Part shown: positions 30,661-38,428 of the stretch, piece after piece
Layout of the letters: the number at the start of each line of letters is the position of its first letter
Position numbering within the stretch: position 1 is the stretch's first letter
NCBI GenBank assembly: GCA_025359505.1
Contig: JANYHH010000112.1
Span: 1-64,000, forward strand
Length of the DNA stretch: 64,000 nucleotides
From: Deinococcales bacterium
GTDB lineage: Bacteria > Deinococcota > Deinococci > Deinococcales > JAAFIG01
Direction of reading: 5' to 3'
Translations under genes and position numbers: made by a program
The notes under the pieces: generated by a model
Told to the model about the DNA's origin: nothing
What the model saw: only the letters and a program-made list of their open reading frames with translations
Database searches by the model: none

Positions 30661-31749
30661 TCAGAAGCCGCCATGTGACGCTATGAATTCCATCGTCTCC
30701 TCGAGATAGGGCGTGAAATCCGCGCAGCCGATGCGGGTGACGACGATTGCGCCGCAGGCATTGCCCATGCGGGCGCTTTTGCGCCAGTCCCAGCCTTTCG
30801 CTCGAGCGTAGATCAATCCAGCCGCGAACGCGTCGCCCGCCCCGAGAATGCTCAGCACGTCCACTGCGAATCCCGCCGCAGCGATCACCTCGAGCCTGCC
30901 TGCACTTTTCACGAACACGCTCGAGCCTCGAGCGCCGCGTTTGACGACCAGCGCCGCGCTTGCGGGCAGTTTCTCGAGCAGCGCGGTGATATTGGCGTCG
31001 GTGTCGCCGCGAATCTCGGGCGCGGTGATCTGGCTGTGCTGGATGGTGATGTCACTCGAGTTTCGCAGCAGCGCCGCGTTGATTTCCTCCTCCGTGCCAA
31101 TCGCCACGTCCACACTGCCCAACACGCCGCGCACCGTCACGCCGTAGGCTCGTGGGTCGTGCCACTGGTCAGCTCTGAAATCCAAATCTAGGTAGACCGT
31201 CACCCCAGCCGCTCGAGCCACCTCGAGCGCCAGCAGCGCTGCGCTGCGGCTGGGTTCTTTGGCAAAGGCCGACGCGCTGATCTCGAGTGCGCCTGATGTG
31301 GCGATTGGGGCGTTTAGCACATCGTCGATGCTGAGTTGAATATCGGCGGCGTTGTCGCGGTAGAAGGTGATCGGGAATTTATCCGGCGGCTCGATCCCCA
31401 GCAGCACCGCGCTCGAGCGAGCGCCTGCTTTCACGCCGATGAAGCGCGTCTCCACGCCCTCGTGCTTTAACCTCTCGAGGATGAACTCGCCAGTTTTGTC
31501 CGCTCCGACGCCCGTCAGCAGCGCCGTTCGCAAGCCAAGCCGCTGTGCGCCGACGGCGATGTTCAGCGGACTGCCACCGATGTACGCCCCGAAACTGCCA
31601 ATATCCACAAAGCTCGAGCCGATGTCATTGGAGTACAAATCCATGCTCGAGCGCCCGAGCGTGACGAGATCAAACTCTCGAGCCAGCTTTTGTTTCTGAC
31701 CGCCGTTCCCTTTGCCTTTCGCCCTTCGCCCTTCGCCCACCTCACTCAC
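30661..31749 (-). CDS. iolC: 5-dehydro-2-deoxygluconokinase
   Basis: A 362-residue PfkB-family kinase. FDLVTLGRSSMDLYSNDIGSSFVDIGSFGAYIGGSPLNIAVGAQRLGL is the IolC-type substrate domain; DVLSILGAGDAFAAGLIYA is the ATP-binding signature with the catalytic Asp. It phosphorylates 2-deoxy-5-keto-gluconate. GTG 31749 overlaps the iolE stop (GTGA). The first 25 residues (SEVGEGRRAKGKGNGGQKQKLAR) are encoded by a simple GGGCGAAG-like repeat and are not part of the fold; they look like an intergenic repeat drawn into the gene. Confidence 0.94.
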   Translation of the reverse strand: MSEVGEGRRAKGKGNGGQKQKLAREFDLVTLGRSSMDLYSNDIGSSFVDIGSFGAYIGGSPLNIAVGAQRLGLRTALLTGVGADKTGEFILERLKHEGVETRFIGVKAGARSSAVLLGIEPPDKFPITFYRDNAADIQLSIDDVLNAPIATSGALEISASAFAKEPSRSAALLALEVARAAGVTVYLDLDFRADQWHDPRAYGVTVRGVLGSVDVAIGTEEEINAALLRNSSDITIQHSQITAPEIRGDTDANITALLEKLPASAALVVKRGARGSSVFVKSAGRLEVIAAAGFAVDVLSILGAGDAFAAGLIYARAKGWDWRKSARMGNACGAIVVTRIGCADFTPYLEETMEFIASHGGF

Positions 31750-32675
31750 AGCCCCGTCACCGCCCGCAGATGCTCGCGGTTGCGTTGTGCGCTGGCTTTC
31801 GGGTCGCCCATGCCGGGCAGCACGTCCTGTTCAATCGTGATCCAGCCGCTGTAACTCTGTTGCACGAGTTTGCGTGTGACCTGCCCGAAATCCACGCTGC
31901 CGCGTCCTAGCTCGCAAAATACGCCGCTCGAGATGGATTCTTTGTATGTCATGCCCGTTTCTCGAGCTTGCTCGGCGACGACTGGATCGCAGTCCTTGAA
32001 GTGGATCAACGCGATGCGGTCTTTGAACAGCTCGAGACCGTCCAGCACAAGTTCCCCGTGTGTGCTGCCCGTGCCGAACAGGTAATGCCCGGTGTCGAAG
32101 CATAGGTTAATCAGGCTCGAGTCTGTCAACGCTAAAAACTCCTCGAGTTCCCACGGCGCTTCGACGTACCCGCCGCAATGATGGTGAAACACAGTTTTGA
32201 GTCCGGTTTCATCAAGCACTGCTTTTGCGATGCGCTCCGCGCCTGCCGCAAACGTCCGCCAGTCTGAACTCGAGAGGCTGAGGTCTGGCGTGATCCGCCC
32301 CGCGTTGTGAAAGCGCTCCGGGTCGCGGCTGTGTTCGTCCGCCAGCATCAGCACGGGTTGCGTGTCGGCGTCGCCCACGTCCGCTACGCTTTTCAACAGC
32401 CGCGCCGTTCGCAACACTCGAGCCTCGCCCTCGGCCTGCGCCGCAGCGTCGCGCAGGTACACGCCCTCGTAAGCGCTGAGCATCGTCAAGCCTCTCGAGT
32501 TCAGTGCCTCGCGCAAGGCGGCGGGATCGGTCGGCATGTAGCCGTAATCGCCTAGCTCCGTGCCGGTGTATCCCGTCTCTTTCAGCTCGTCGAGCATCTG
32601 CGCGTAAGGCACGCCCTGACCCCAGCCCTCAATGGTTCCCCACGAACACGGCGCGTTCCCAAAGCGGATGCTCAC
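31746..32675 (-). CDS. iolE: myo-Inosose-2 dehydratase
   Basis: A 309-residue TIM-barrel protein. RFGNAPCSWGTIEGWGQGVPYAQMLDELKETGYTGTELGDYGYMP is the standard IolE start; TVFHHHCGGYVEAPWELEEFL, INLCFDTGHYLFG and IALIHFKDCDP carry the metal ligands. It removes water from scyllo-inosose to give the trihydroxycyclohexane-dione used by IolD. It overlaps iolC by four bases and follows iolD after a 117-base gap containing a palindromic repeat. Confidence 0.94.
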   Translation of the reverse strand: MSIRFGNAPCSWGTIEGWGQGVPYAQMLDELKETGYTGTELGDYGYMPTDPAALREALNSRGLTMLSAYEGVYLRDAAAQAEGEARVLRTARLLKSVADVGDADTQPVLMLADEHSRDPERFHNAGRITPDLSLSSSDWRTFAAGAERIAKAVLDETGLKTVFHHHCGGYVEAPWELEEFLALTDSSLINLCFDTGHYLFGTGSTHGELVLDGLELFKDRIALIHFKDCDPVVAEQARETGMTYKESISSGVFCELGRGSVDFGQVTRKLVQQSYSGWITIEQDVLPGMGDPKASAQRNREHLRAVTGL

Positions 32676-32720
32676 GCGTCACCTCGAGCCTGATTTGATA
32701 AGACCGTGAACCGCCCACCC

Positions 32721-32772
32721 GTAGGGGCGAGGCTAGCGTCGAACACTGTTCGCATGGGCGAAACGCCCCTAC
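32721..32772. repeat. Dispersed palindromic repeat in the iolD-iolE spacer
   Basis: GTAGGGGCGAGGC ... GCGAAACGCCCCTAC: a terminal 9-bp inverted repeat with an inner TCGAACACTGTTCG palindrome. Confidence 0.65.
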
Positions 32773-32792
32773 ACCGATATTGCTGTCCCATA

Positions 32793-34679
32793 TCAATACA
32801 CCCGCCTTTGCTTTTTCAGTGCCGCCTCGTACTCCACCCGTGCCGCCCGCACCGCCGCTTGGCTCGAGACTTCGGCAACCGGCACATCCCACCAGCTTTC
32901 AAACCCGCCTAAACGGTCGTGCAAACTGACTGGGACGACGATCACGCGCACGCCCCTCGTCCCTCGAGCCTCACTCAGCGCCGTCTCGAGCTGCGCGTAA
33001 TTCTTGGGATGCCACGCATTCGCGCCCATGCTGCGGGCGTGCGCCGCGAAATCCACGATGATCTGCTCGCCATCGGTGCGGTTGGTTTTCGCGTCTCGAG
33101 CGCGGAGTTCGTTGTTGAAACTCGGACTGCCGAGCGACATCTGTAAGCCTCTGATCGAGCCGTAAGCGCGGTTGTCGAGCAGCATGATCGTCAGCTCGAG
33201 GTGTTCCGCGACCGCCGTGACGATTTCACTGTTCATCAATAAATACGTGCCGTCGCCGACGAAGACCACGACTTCGCGGTTTGGTTCTGCCATCTTGACG
33301 CCCAGCCCAGCGGGAATCTCGTAACCCATGCAGCTAAAGCCATACTCGAGGTGGTACGCGTGTGGGTCTTCGGGTCGCCAGAGTTTCAGTAAGTCACCCG
33401 GCAGGCTGCCCGCCGCGCAGATCACGGTTGCCGCGCCGCCAAAGGACTCGTTCGCCAGCCCAATCACCTCAGCCTGCGCCATCTCGAGCTTCGTGGTGTC
33501 CGGCGTGCGGCTTTTGGTCACGATGCTGTCCCACTCGAGCTTGAGCGCACTGACTCGCTGGCGGTACTCGAGGCTCGTCCCCGCGAATCCCTCGAGCGCT
33601 TTTTGTAACATCTCGAGTCCGCGCTTGGCATCGCAAATCAGGCTGACGCCGCGCAATTTGCTCGAGTCGGCGGCGCAGATGTTCAGCCCCACAAAGCGCA
33701 CGTCGGGGTTTTGAAACGCCGTCTTGGAAGCCGTCGTGAAATCCGCCAGCCGCGTGCCGACCGCGATCACCAAGTCCGCCTCGAGCGCCAAGCGATTCGC
33801 CGCTGTGCCGCCGTTCGCGCCGACGGGCCCGACGCATTGCGGGTGATTCCAGCGCAACGCGCCTTTGCCGCCCTGCGTCTCCGCGACGGGAATGCCCAGC
33901 TTGCTCGCCAGTGCGTCCAACTCGCTCGAGGCCGCGCTGTAAATCGTGCCGCCGCCCGTGACGATCAGCGGATTTTTGGCGGCGCGAATCAGCGCGGCGA
34001 CTTCCTCTATCGCCTCGAGTTCCGGCACGGGTCGGCGCACGCGCCAAGTGCGCGGCGCAAAAAACGCCACTGGCCAGTCGTAAGCTTCGGTTTGCACGTC
34101 CTCCGGCAAGCTGATTGTCACCGCGCCCGTCTCACTCGGGTCGGTCAGCACGCGCATCGCCTCGGGCAGCGCGGATAGCAGTTGCTCAGCCCTCGAGATG
34201 CGCGTGAAAAATCTACTGACTGGTCTGAAACAATCGTTCACGCTCGAGTCGTGTTCGCTTGGATGCTCGAGTTGCTGCAATACGGGGTCGGGCAGGCGAT
34301 TGGCGAAATAATCGCTGGGCAGTAGCAGCACGGGCACGCGGTTGACCGTCGCGGTCGCGGCAGCGGTCAGCATGTTGAGGCTGCCCGGCCCGACCGACGC
34401 GGTGCAGGCGAAAGTCTGCAATCTGTTGGTGTGCTTGGCGAACGCCGCAGCCGCGTGAACCATGCTCTGCTCGTTCTGTGGGCGGTAGGTCGGCAGATCG
34501 CTCCCGTATTCCTCGAGCGCCTGCCCCAACCCGCCGACATTGCCATGGCCGAAGATGCCCCACACGCCGGGGATCAAGCGTTGGCGCTGCCCGTCGCGCT
34601 CGGAGAATTGTACCGATAGAAACTTGACGAGGGCTTGCGCGACGGTCAGTCGCTCGGTGGCTCGAGGCTCGAGGTTCAT
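32793..34679 (-). CDS. iolD: 3D-(3,5/4)-trihydroxycyclohexane-1,2-dione hydrolase (ThDP enzyme)
   Basis: A 628-residue thiamine-diphosphate enzyme. N-terminal Pyr domain with GIFGHGNVGGLGQALEE and catalytic Glu-type region MVHAAAAFAKHTNR; central domain with LIVTGGGTIYSAASSELDALASKLGIPVAETQGGKGALRWNHP; C-terminal PP domain with FVGDGTYLLMNSEIVTAVAEHLELTIMLLDNRAYGSI (GDG...N motif for Mg-ThDP). It opens the ring to 5-deoxy-glucuronate. It is the first gene of the operon, behind the promoter at 34715-34743. Confidence 0.96.
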   Translation of the reverse strand: MNLEPRATERLTVAQALVKFLSVQFSERDGQRQRLIPGVWGIFGHGNVGGLGQALEEYGSDLPTYRPQNEQSMVHAAAAFAKHTNRLQTFACTASVGPGSLNMLTAAATATVNRVPVLLLPSDYFANRLPDPVLQQLEHPSEHDSSVNDCFRPVSRFFTRISRAEQLLSALPEAMRVLTDPSETGAVTISLPEDVQTEAYDWPVAFFAPRTWRVRRPVPELEAIEEVAALIRAAKNPLIVTGGGTIYSAASSELDALASKLGIPVAETQGGKGALRWNHPQCVGPVGANGGTAANRLALEADLVIAVGTRLADFTTASKTAFQNPDVRFVGLNICAADSSKLRGVSLICDAKRGLEMLQKALEGFAGTSLEYRQRVSALKLEWDSIVTKSRTPDTTKLEMAQAEVIGLANESFGGAATVICAAGSLPGDLLKLWRPEDPHAYHLEYGFSCMGYEIPAGLGVKMAEPNREVVVFVGDGTYLLMNSEIVTAVAEHLELTIMLLDNRAYGSIRGLQMSLGSPSFNNELRARDAKTNRTDGEQIIVDFAAHARSMGANAWHPKNYAQLETALSEARGTRGVRVIVVPVSLHDRLGGFESWWDVPVAEVSSQAAVRAARVEYEAALKKQRRVY

Positions 34680-34714
34680 GGGTTGTCCCTTTCAATAACG
34701 TTTTGGATCGCTCG

Positions 34715-34766
34715 AGTTTAAGACGGCACGTTTCGAGTGTCAATAAAACGAAAGCGAAACGAAAGG
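34715..34766 (-). promoter_or_regulatory. iol operon promoter with DeoR-type operator
   Basis: On the minus strand TTGACA (34743-34738), 17-base spacer, TAAACT (34720-34715). Just upstream, TTTCGTTTCGCTTTCGTTTT (34764-34745) repeats the TTTCG word recognised by many DeoR-family repressors. Confidence 0.75.
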
Positions 34767-34811
34767 CTCGAGAGTCATGGTGACATCGTGACTTAGAGCT
34801 ATAGTGGCATC

Positions 34812-35402
34812 ATGTTGCGAGATGTGCCCGTAAAAACTGGAGCAACCTTCGAGGAGTACGTCGCTTTCGAGACCACTTCCGACGTGCGCCACGAGTTTAT
34901 TGATGGTAACTTGTTCCGCATGGCGGGTGGAACTCGGCGACATAATTTTGTGACGAACCGCCTGACGATGAAGCTTTTTGACGTTGCTCTGCAAAAAGGC
35001 TGCGTTGTATACAGCAGTGACGTAATCGTGCGCTTGCCAAGCGGAAAGGGCTTTTACCCGGATGTGTTTGTGACGTGCGACCCCAGCATGGACTCGGCGC
35101 AGGTCGTGCAGCGCCCTTGCATCATCATCGAGGTTTTATCCACCAGCACAGAAATCTTTGACCGCCGGGAAAAATGGGAGCAGTACCAGCAAATCCCGAC
35201 GCTCGAGCAATACGTTTTGCTTTCGCAATCCGAGCCAGTCGCAGAGGTTTACTCGAGGCGAGGGCAAGAGTGGATGTACGAGCGCGTTGCGGGCGACGCT
35301 GCGCTGCGATTCCCTTTGCTCGAGTTGCAGTTTGCACTGTCCGAGATTTACGCGGGTGCGTCAGCCATTGCGTTTGACGAGACTGAATCCGCTGACAGTT
35401 AA
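34812..35402 (+). CDS. Uma2-family (DUF820) restriction-endonuclease-like protein
   Basis: A 196-residue protein with the Uma2 pattern: TFEEYVAFETTSDVRHEFIDGNLFRMAGGTRRHNFVTNRLTMKL, SSDVIVRLPSGKGFYPDVFVTCD, PCIIIEVLSTSTEIFDRREKWEQYQQIPTLEQYVLLSQ. The PD...E-x-hydrophobic set (YPDV, IIEVLS) is the PD-(D/E)XK nuclease core. The family is abundant in cyanobacteria and Deinococcus, of unknown role. A TATAGT -10 box lies six bases before the ATG, suggesting a leaderless mRNA. It is divergent from iolD. Confidence 0.9.
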   Translation: MLRDVPVKTGATFEEYVAFETTSDVRHEFIDGNLFRMAGGTRRHNFVTNRLTMKLFDVALQKGCVVYSSDVIVRLPSGKGFYPDVFVTCDPSMDSAQVVQRPCIIIEVLSTSTEIFDRREKWEQYQQIPTLEQYVLLSQSEPVAEVYSRRGQEWMYERVAGDAALRFPLLELQFALSEIYAGASAIAFDETESADS

Positions 35403-35854
35403 ACCCCGCCCGCTGGCTCGAGCGGCTGATGCTCGAAAGCCGTGCTCAAGCTGACCATCGTGTTCGTTCTGACCACGCCCGGCACTTGCTTGACGCGGTA
35501 CAGCAGCAACTCCAAAGCGTGCGGGTTGGCGGTGCGAACTTTGAGGATCACGTCCACGTCGCCCGCGATGCTGTGGCACTCCTCGACTTCTGGGAACTGA
35601 ACGAAATTCGGGGCGACCGTCGCGCAGTTGGAGTTGTTCTCCAAGCGCACCTGAATGAATGCCAATGTACTCAAGCCCAGCGCCACCGGATTGACTCGAG
35701 CGCTGTAGCCATGCACGATGCCGCGCCGCTCGAGGTTTTTCACGCGGGCGTGAACGGTCGCAGCGCTCAGGGCGACCTTGTGGGCGATGTCGGCGTAAGT
35801 CTGGCGGCAATCGCGTTGCAGCTCCAATAAAATTGCCCGATCCGTGTCGTCCAT
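35399..35854 (-). CDS. Lrp/AsnC-family transcriptional regulator
   Basis: About 151 residues, start chosen at ATG 35854 because the family begins MDDTDRAILLELQRDCRQTYADIAHKVALSAATVHARVKNLERRGIVHGYSARVNP; the track start 35971 lies inside the divergent gene. The C-terminal RAM domain (LAFIQVRLE, FPEVEECHSIAGDVDVILKVRTANPHALELLLYRVKQVPGVVRTNTMVSLS) binds amino acids. Divergent transcription from an EamA exporter suggests that it controls an amino-acid or metabolite export gene. Confidence 0.92.
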   Translation of the reverse strand: MDDTDRAILLELQRDCRQTYADIAHKVALSAATVHARVKNLERRGIVHGYSARVNPVALGLSTLAFIQVRLENNSNCATVAPNFVQFPEVEECHSIAGDVDVILKVRTANPHALELLLYRVKQVPGVVRTNTMVSLSTAFEHQPLEPAGGV

Positions 35855-35897
35855 GTGAACCATATTCGGCAGATTAGCACATCGTCCGTAACACATA

Positions 35898-35933
35898 TTG
35901 ACAGTTGGGCTGGTGGGGCGATAGCGTCTCACC
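35898..35933 (+). promoter_or_regulatory. Leaderless promoter of the EamA exporter gene
   Basis: TTGACA (35898-35903), 16-base spacer, GATAGC (35920-35925), 8 bases, then ATG 35934. Confidence 0.65.
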
Positions 35934-36851
35934 ATGACGCCCGCCGTGACCGCACCACCAAAAGCCAACAACGACCGCTGGCTGATTCCGCTGGCGCTCG
36001 TGTCGCTCTACCTGATCTGGGGCAGCACGTATCTGGGCATCAGCGTTGCGGTGCGCCCCGGCGGGTTCGCGTCGTTTCAACTCAACACCTTGCGTTTCAT
36101 CATCGCGGGCTTGGCGTTGTTCATCTTCTTGCGAATGCGCGGCGCACCAATGCCGAGCCGCCTGCAGATCCGCAACGCCGCCATCGTCGGCGTGTTGCTG
36201 GTGATCGGCGGCAACGGCTTGACGACACTGGCACTCAAACTCGGTGCACCCAGCGGCATCAGCGCGACGGTGATCGCCACGACCACGCTCTGGGCGGGCT
36301 TGTGGGGCACGCTGTGGGGCAACCGTCCGCGCAAGTTGGAGTGGCTGGGCATGGCGGTCGGACTGCTCGGTGTGGGTGTGTTGACGCTCGAGGGCAGCTT
36401 TCAGAGCAACCCCGCGATTCTGATTCAATTCGTCGCGCCGATGCTCTGGGCGCTCGGCAGCATCCTCAGCCGTCACTTGGAGATGCCCGAAGGGATGATG
36501 GCCTCCGCCGTGGAGATGCTCGCGGGCGGCGTGGCAGCGCTACCGATCAGTCTGCTGATGGGGGAGAGGTGGGTCATGCCGAGTCTCGAGGCGTGGGGCG
36601 CATTTGCGTACCTCGTCGTGGTCGGCAGTTTGATGGGGTACAACGCCTACATTTTCTTGCTGCAAAAAGTCCGCCCAGCCGTCGCCACCAGTTACGCGTA
36701 TGTCAATCCAATCGTCGCACTGGCGCTCGGGATTTGGTTGCTGGGTGAGACGATTGACAGTAAGACGTTTATCGCGTTGCCGATCATTCTGGCCGGCGTT
36801 GGGCTGATCGCGCTGGCGCAGAATCAGCGATCTCGAGATGCGAAGACGTGA
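35934..36851 (+). CDS. EamA/DMT-family exporter (YedA-like)
   Basis: A 305-residue inner-membrane protein with about ten helices in two EamA repeats. LVSLYLIWGSTYLGISVAVRPGGFASFQLNTLRFIIAGLALFIFLRMRG is the conserved start, and SYAYVNPIVALALGIWLLGETIDSKTFIALPIILAGVGLIAL the end of the second repeat. Members export amino acids, purines or other metabolites. Divergent from an Lrp-type regulator, in line with regulated amino-acid export. Confidence 0.92.
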   Translation: MTPAVTAPPKANNDRWLIPLALVSLYLIWGSTYLGISVAVRPGGFASFQLNTLRFIIAGLALFIFLRMRGAPMPSRLQIRNAAIVGVLLVIGGNGLTTLALKLGAPSGISATVIATTTLWAGLWGTLWGNRPRKLEWLGMAVGLLGVGVLTLEGSFQSNPAILIQFVAPMLWALGSILSRHLEMPEGMMASAVEMLAGGVAALPISLLMGERWVMPSLEAWGAFAYLVVVGSLMGYNAYIFLLQKVRPAVATSYAYVNPIVALALGIWLLGETIDSKTFIALPIILAGVGLIALAQNQRSRDAKT

Positions 36852-36869
36852 GTGTCACAGCTTGAAGGT

Positions 36870-37334
36870 TTACTCGAGGTGCAACACCAGTTTCAGTCCC
36901 AAATCAACCTCGTCCATGAGCCAGTCTGGAAGTTGACCAATCCGCCTTACGAGTAGCTTTTTGGTTGCTGTCACGAGTTGCGTGACGTTACGGCAAATTT
37001 CAAAATGCTTGACGGCAGTTCTGTCAAGCATTTTCGAGGAACCCGAGTGGAAACGACGGGCGGTTTGCAATGGAGTGAACGCACGAAGTGCGACAACGTA
37101 TTTGCAAACCGCCCTAATCACCGAGTCTTTACTCAGCTCGTAATCCGCCTCGAGCAGCACATTGCCTCACGCCCGTGCCAATTCGAGGTTTGTGGTCAAC
37201 CCGACGACGATCACGGTGTTCAAACGGCTTTGATTGAATGTATCGTCCTGTACGATCAACACGGGGCGTTCAAACCCCGGATTCGACTCCCCAGCAGGCG
37301 CGAGATTCGCCCACCATAATTCGCCGCGCTGCAC
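36870..37334 (-). pseudogene. mazF: mazF toxin gene, broken by a nonsense codon and a palindromic element
   Basis: From GTG 37334 the frame reads QRGELWWANLAPAGESNPGFERPVLIVQDDTFNQSRLNTVIVVGLTTNLELARA, then TGA (37167-37169), then GNVLLEADYELSKDSVI, 42 foreign codons from the element, and NVTQLVTATKKLLVRRIGQLPDWLMDEVDLGLKLVLHL. Removing the element leaves a normal MazF of about 112 residues. The TGA stands where a CGA or GGA would be expected. The element keeps the frame open (126 bases), so the first lethal lesion may be the TGA. The antitoxin is immediately upstream. The track ORF 36870-37160 is only the distal part. Confidence 0.85.
36989..37116. mobile_element. Palindromic MITE-like element, copy 2 (inside mazF)
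   Basis: Same architecture and orientation as copy 1. The first hairpin is AAAATGCTTGAC / GTCAAGCATTTT (one G-C pair flipped relative to copy 1), and the second GGGCGGTTTGCAA / TTGCAAACCGCCC encloses CGCAC-GAA-GTGCG. Deleting 126 bases including one TA restores mazF across GTGAT-TA-ACGTC on its own strand, which gives direct evidence for TA duplication on insertion. Confidence 0.88.
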
Positions 37335-37649
37335 TCAGCGCCACTCGTTTTGCAGTAACGTTGATTTTGCGGCGTTCTCGATCACTGCATCTGACTCGAG
37401 GTCAGTGTAGATTTCATTCAGATTCTCGAGCAACTGCTTTCGCGCCTCGGGATTTCTGTAATCCACGCGCCTTGAGAGATCGGCAGGCCCTTTGGCAATG
37501 CCAACCCAACTGGGTACACCCTTGAGCCGCGACGCAGCAAAACTTTGCAGTGCGTCGTGAATGACCTCACTGACCTCACGCTGCTCTCGAGCAGCGATTT
37601 CGTGGAGTGCTGCCTCGAGTTCCTGCGGTAAGTTCACAGAGACGTTCAT
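37335..37649 (-). CDS. Ribbon-helix-helix antitoxin of the broken mazF locus
   Basis: A 104-residue protein: MNVSVNLPQELEAALHEIAAREQREVSEVIHDALQSFAASRLKG is a ribbon-helix-helix, and the C-terminal half (NPEARKQLLENLNEIYTDLESDAVIENAAKSTLLQNEWR) is the toxin-binding tail. Its stop touches the mazF GTG. Since mazF is broken it is probably an orphan antitoxin that may still neutralise related MazF toxins or repress its promoter. Confidence 0.8.
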   Translation of the reverse strand: MNVSVNLPQELEAALHEIAAREQREVSEVIHDALQSFAASRLKGVPSWVGIAKGPADLSRRVDYRNPEARKQLLENLNEIYTDLESDAVIENAAKSTLLQNEWR

Positions 37650-37704
37650 GCAAAGAATCTTAGCAGAACGCTGGGGAATGGCTCGAAAGCGTAAACGTCA
37701 CTGA

Positions 37705-37732
37705 TTGACAACTCGAGCATCCCGCATAGAAT
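37705..37732 (+). promoter_or_regulatory. Leaderless promoter of the DUF433/PIN-like TA pair
   Basis: TTGACA (37705-37710), 16 bases, TAGAAT (37727-37732), six bases before ATG 37739. Confidence 0.75.
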
Positions 37733-37738
37733 TTACGC

Positions 37739-38068
37739 ATGATATCGCTGACTGAAGTGCAAGCTGCTATCGCTCAACTATCGCCGAGCGAGAAAGCGCT
37801 AGTGCTGCAATGGGTCGCCAAAGATTTGCAAGGCGCGAGCGCTGGCATTGAGAGCCGCGCCGATGTCAACGGCGGTGAAGCCTGCATCGTTCGCACTCGC
37901 ATCCCCGTGTGGCTGCTGGTGCAACTGCGCCGCGCTGGGGCGTCCGAAGCGGATTTGCTGCGCGATTACCCGAGTTTACGCGCCGAAGACCTGACGAATA
38001 CTTGGGCGTTCGCGCAAGCGCACGCCGCGCAAATCGAAAGCGATATCGCAGCCAATGAGGCCGCGTGA
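37739..38068 (+). CDS. DUF433-type antitoxin
   Basis: A 109-residue protein. The C-terminal helix-turn-helix GGEACIVRTRIPVWLLVQLRRAGASEADLLRDYPSLRAEDLTNTWAFAQAH is the DUF433 (VapB-like) pattern, with the G-x-x-x-I-x-x-T-R-I-P-V core. The N-terminal helix (LTEVQAAIAQLSPSEKALVLQWVAKDL) is like that of addiction-module antidotes. It overlaps the following DUF5615 toxin (GTGA) and is preceded by a consensus leaderless promoter. Confidence 0.88.
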   Translation: MISLTEVQAAIAQLSPSEKALVLQWVAKDLQGASAGIESRADVNGGEACIVRTRIPVWLLVQLRRAGASEADLLRDYPSLRAEDLTNTWAFAQAHAAQIESDIAANEAA

Positions 38069-38397
38069 AGCTCTATGCAAACGAAAACATTCCGCTCAGG
38101 CTCGTCCTCGAGCTGCGCTCTATCGGGCATGACGTAATGACAACTTTTGAGAGCGGTAAAGCTGGGCAAGCGATCCCCGACGATGCGGTACTCGAGTTTG
38201 CGACGTTGCAGCGACGGGTTGTGGTTACTCTTAACCGCAGGCATTTCGTGAAGCTGCACCTCGAGCAAGTCCCGCACGCTGGGATCATGGTATGCAGCGT
38301 AGACTTCGATTACGCAGCACTGGCGAGGCGAATTAATGCGGCGCTGCTCGAGGATATGACGCAGCAGTTGGTGCGCGTCAATCGTCCGAGTTTTTGA
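38065..38397 (+). CDS. DUF5615 PIN-like toxin
   Basis: 110 residues from GTG 38065. KLYANENIPLRLVLELRSIGHDVMTTFESGKAGQAIPDDAVLEFATLQRRVVVTLNRRHFVKLH has the Mut7-C/DUF5615 PIN-like acidic residues (ANENI, PDD, N-R-RHF), expected to be a metal-dependent ribonuclease. Paired with a DUF433 protein, a well-known combination. Confidence 0.88.
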   Translation: MKLYANENIPLRLVLELRSIGHDVMTTFESGKAGQAIPDDAVLEFATLQRRVVVTLNRRHFVKLHLEQVPHAGIMVCSVDFDYAALARRINAALLEDMTQQLVRVNRPSF

Positions 38398-38428
38398 AAT
38401 GATTGCAGGCTAGAGTGAATGCGGTCTT

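Noticed and set aside
35855-36748. 297-aa plus-strand ORF overlapping the EamA gene
   Set aside because: Arg/His/Gln-rich frame-shifted shadow of a membrane protein gene.
36870-37160. Independent 96-aa gene from the ORF track
   Set aside because: It starts in the middle of mazF after its TGA and reads through the palindromic element; it is part of a pseudogene.
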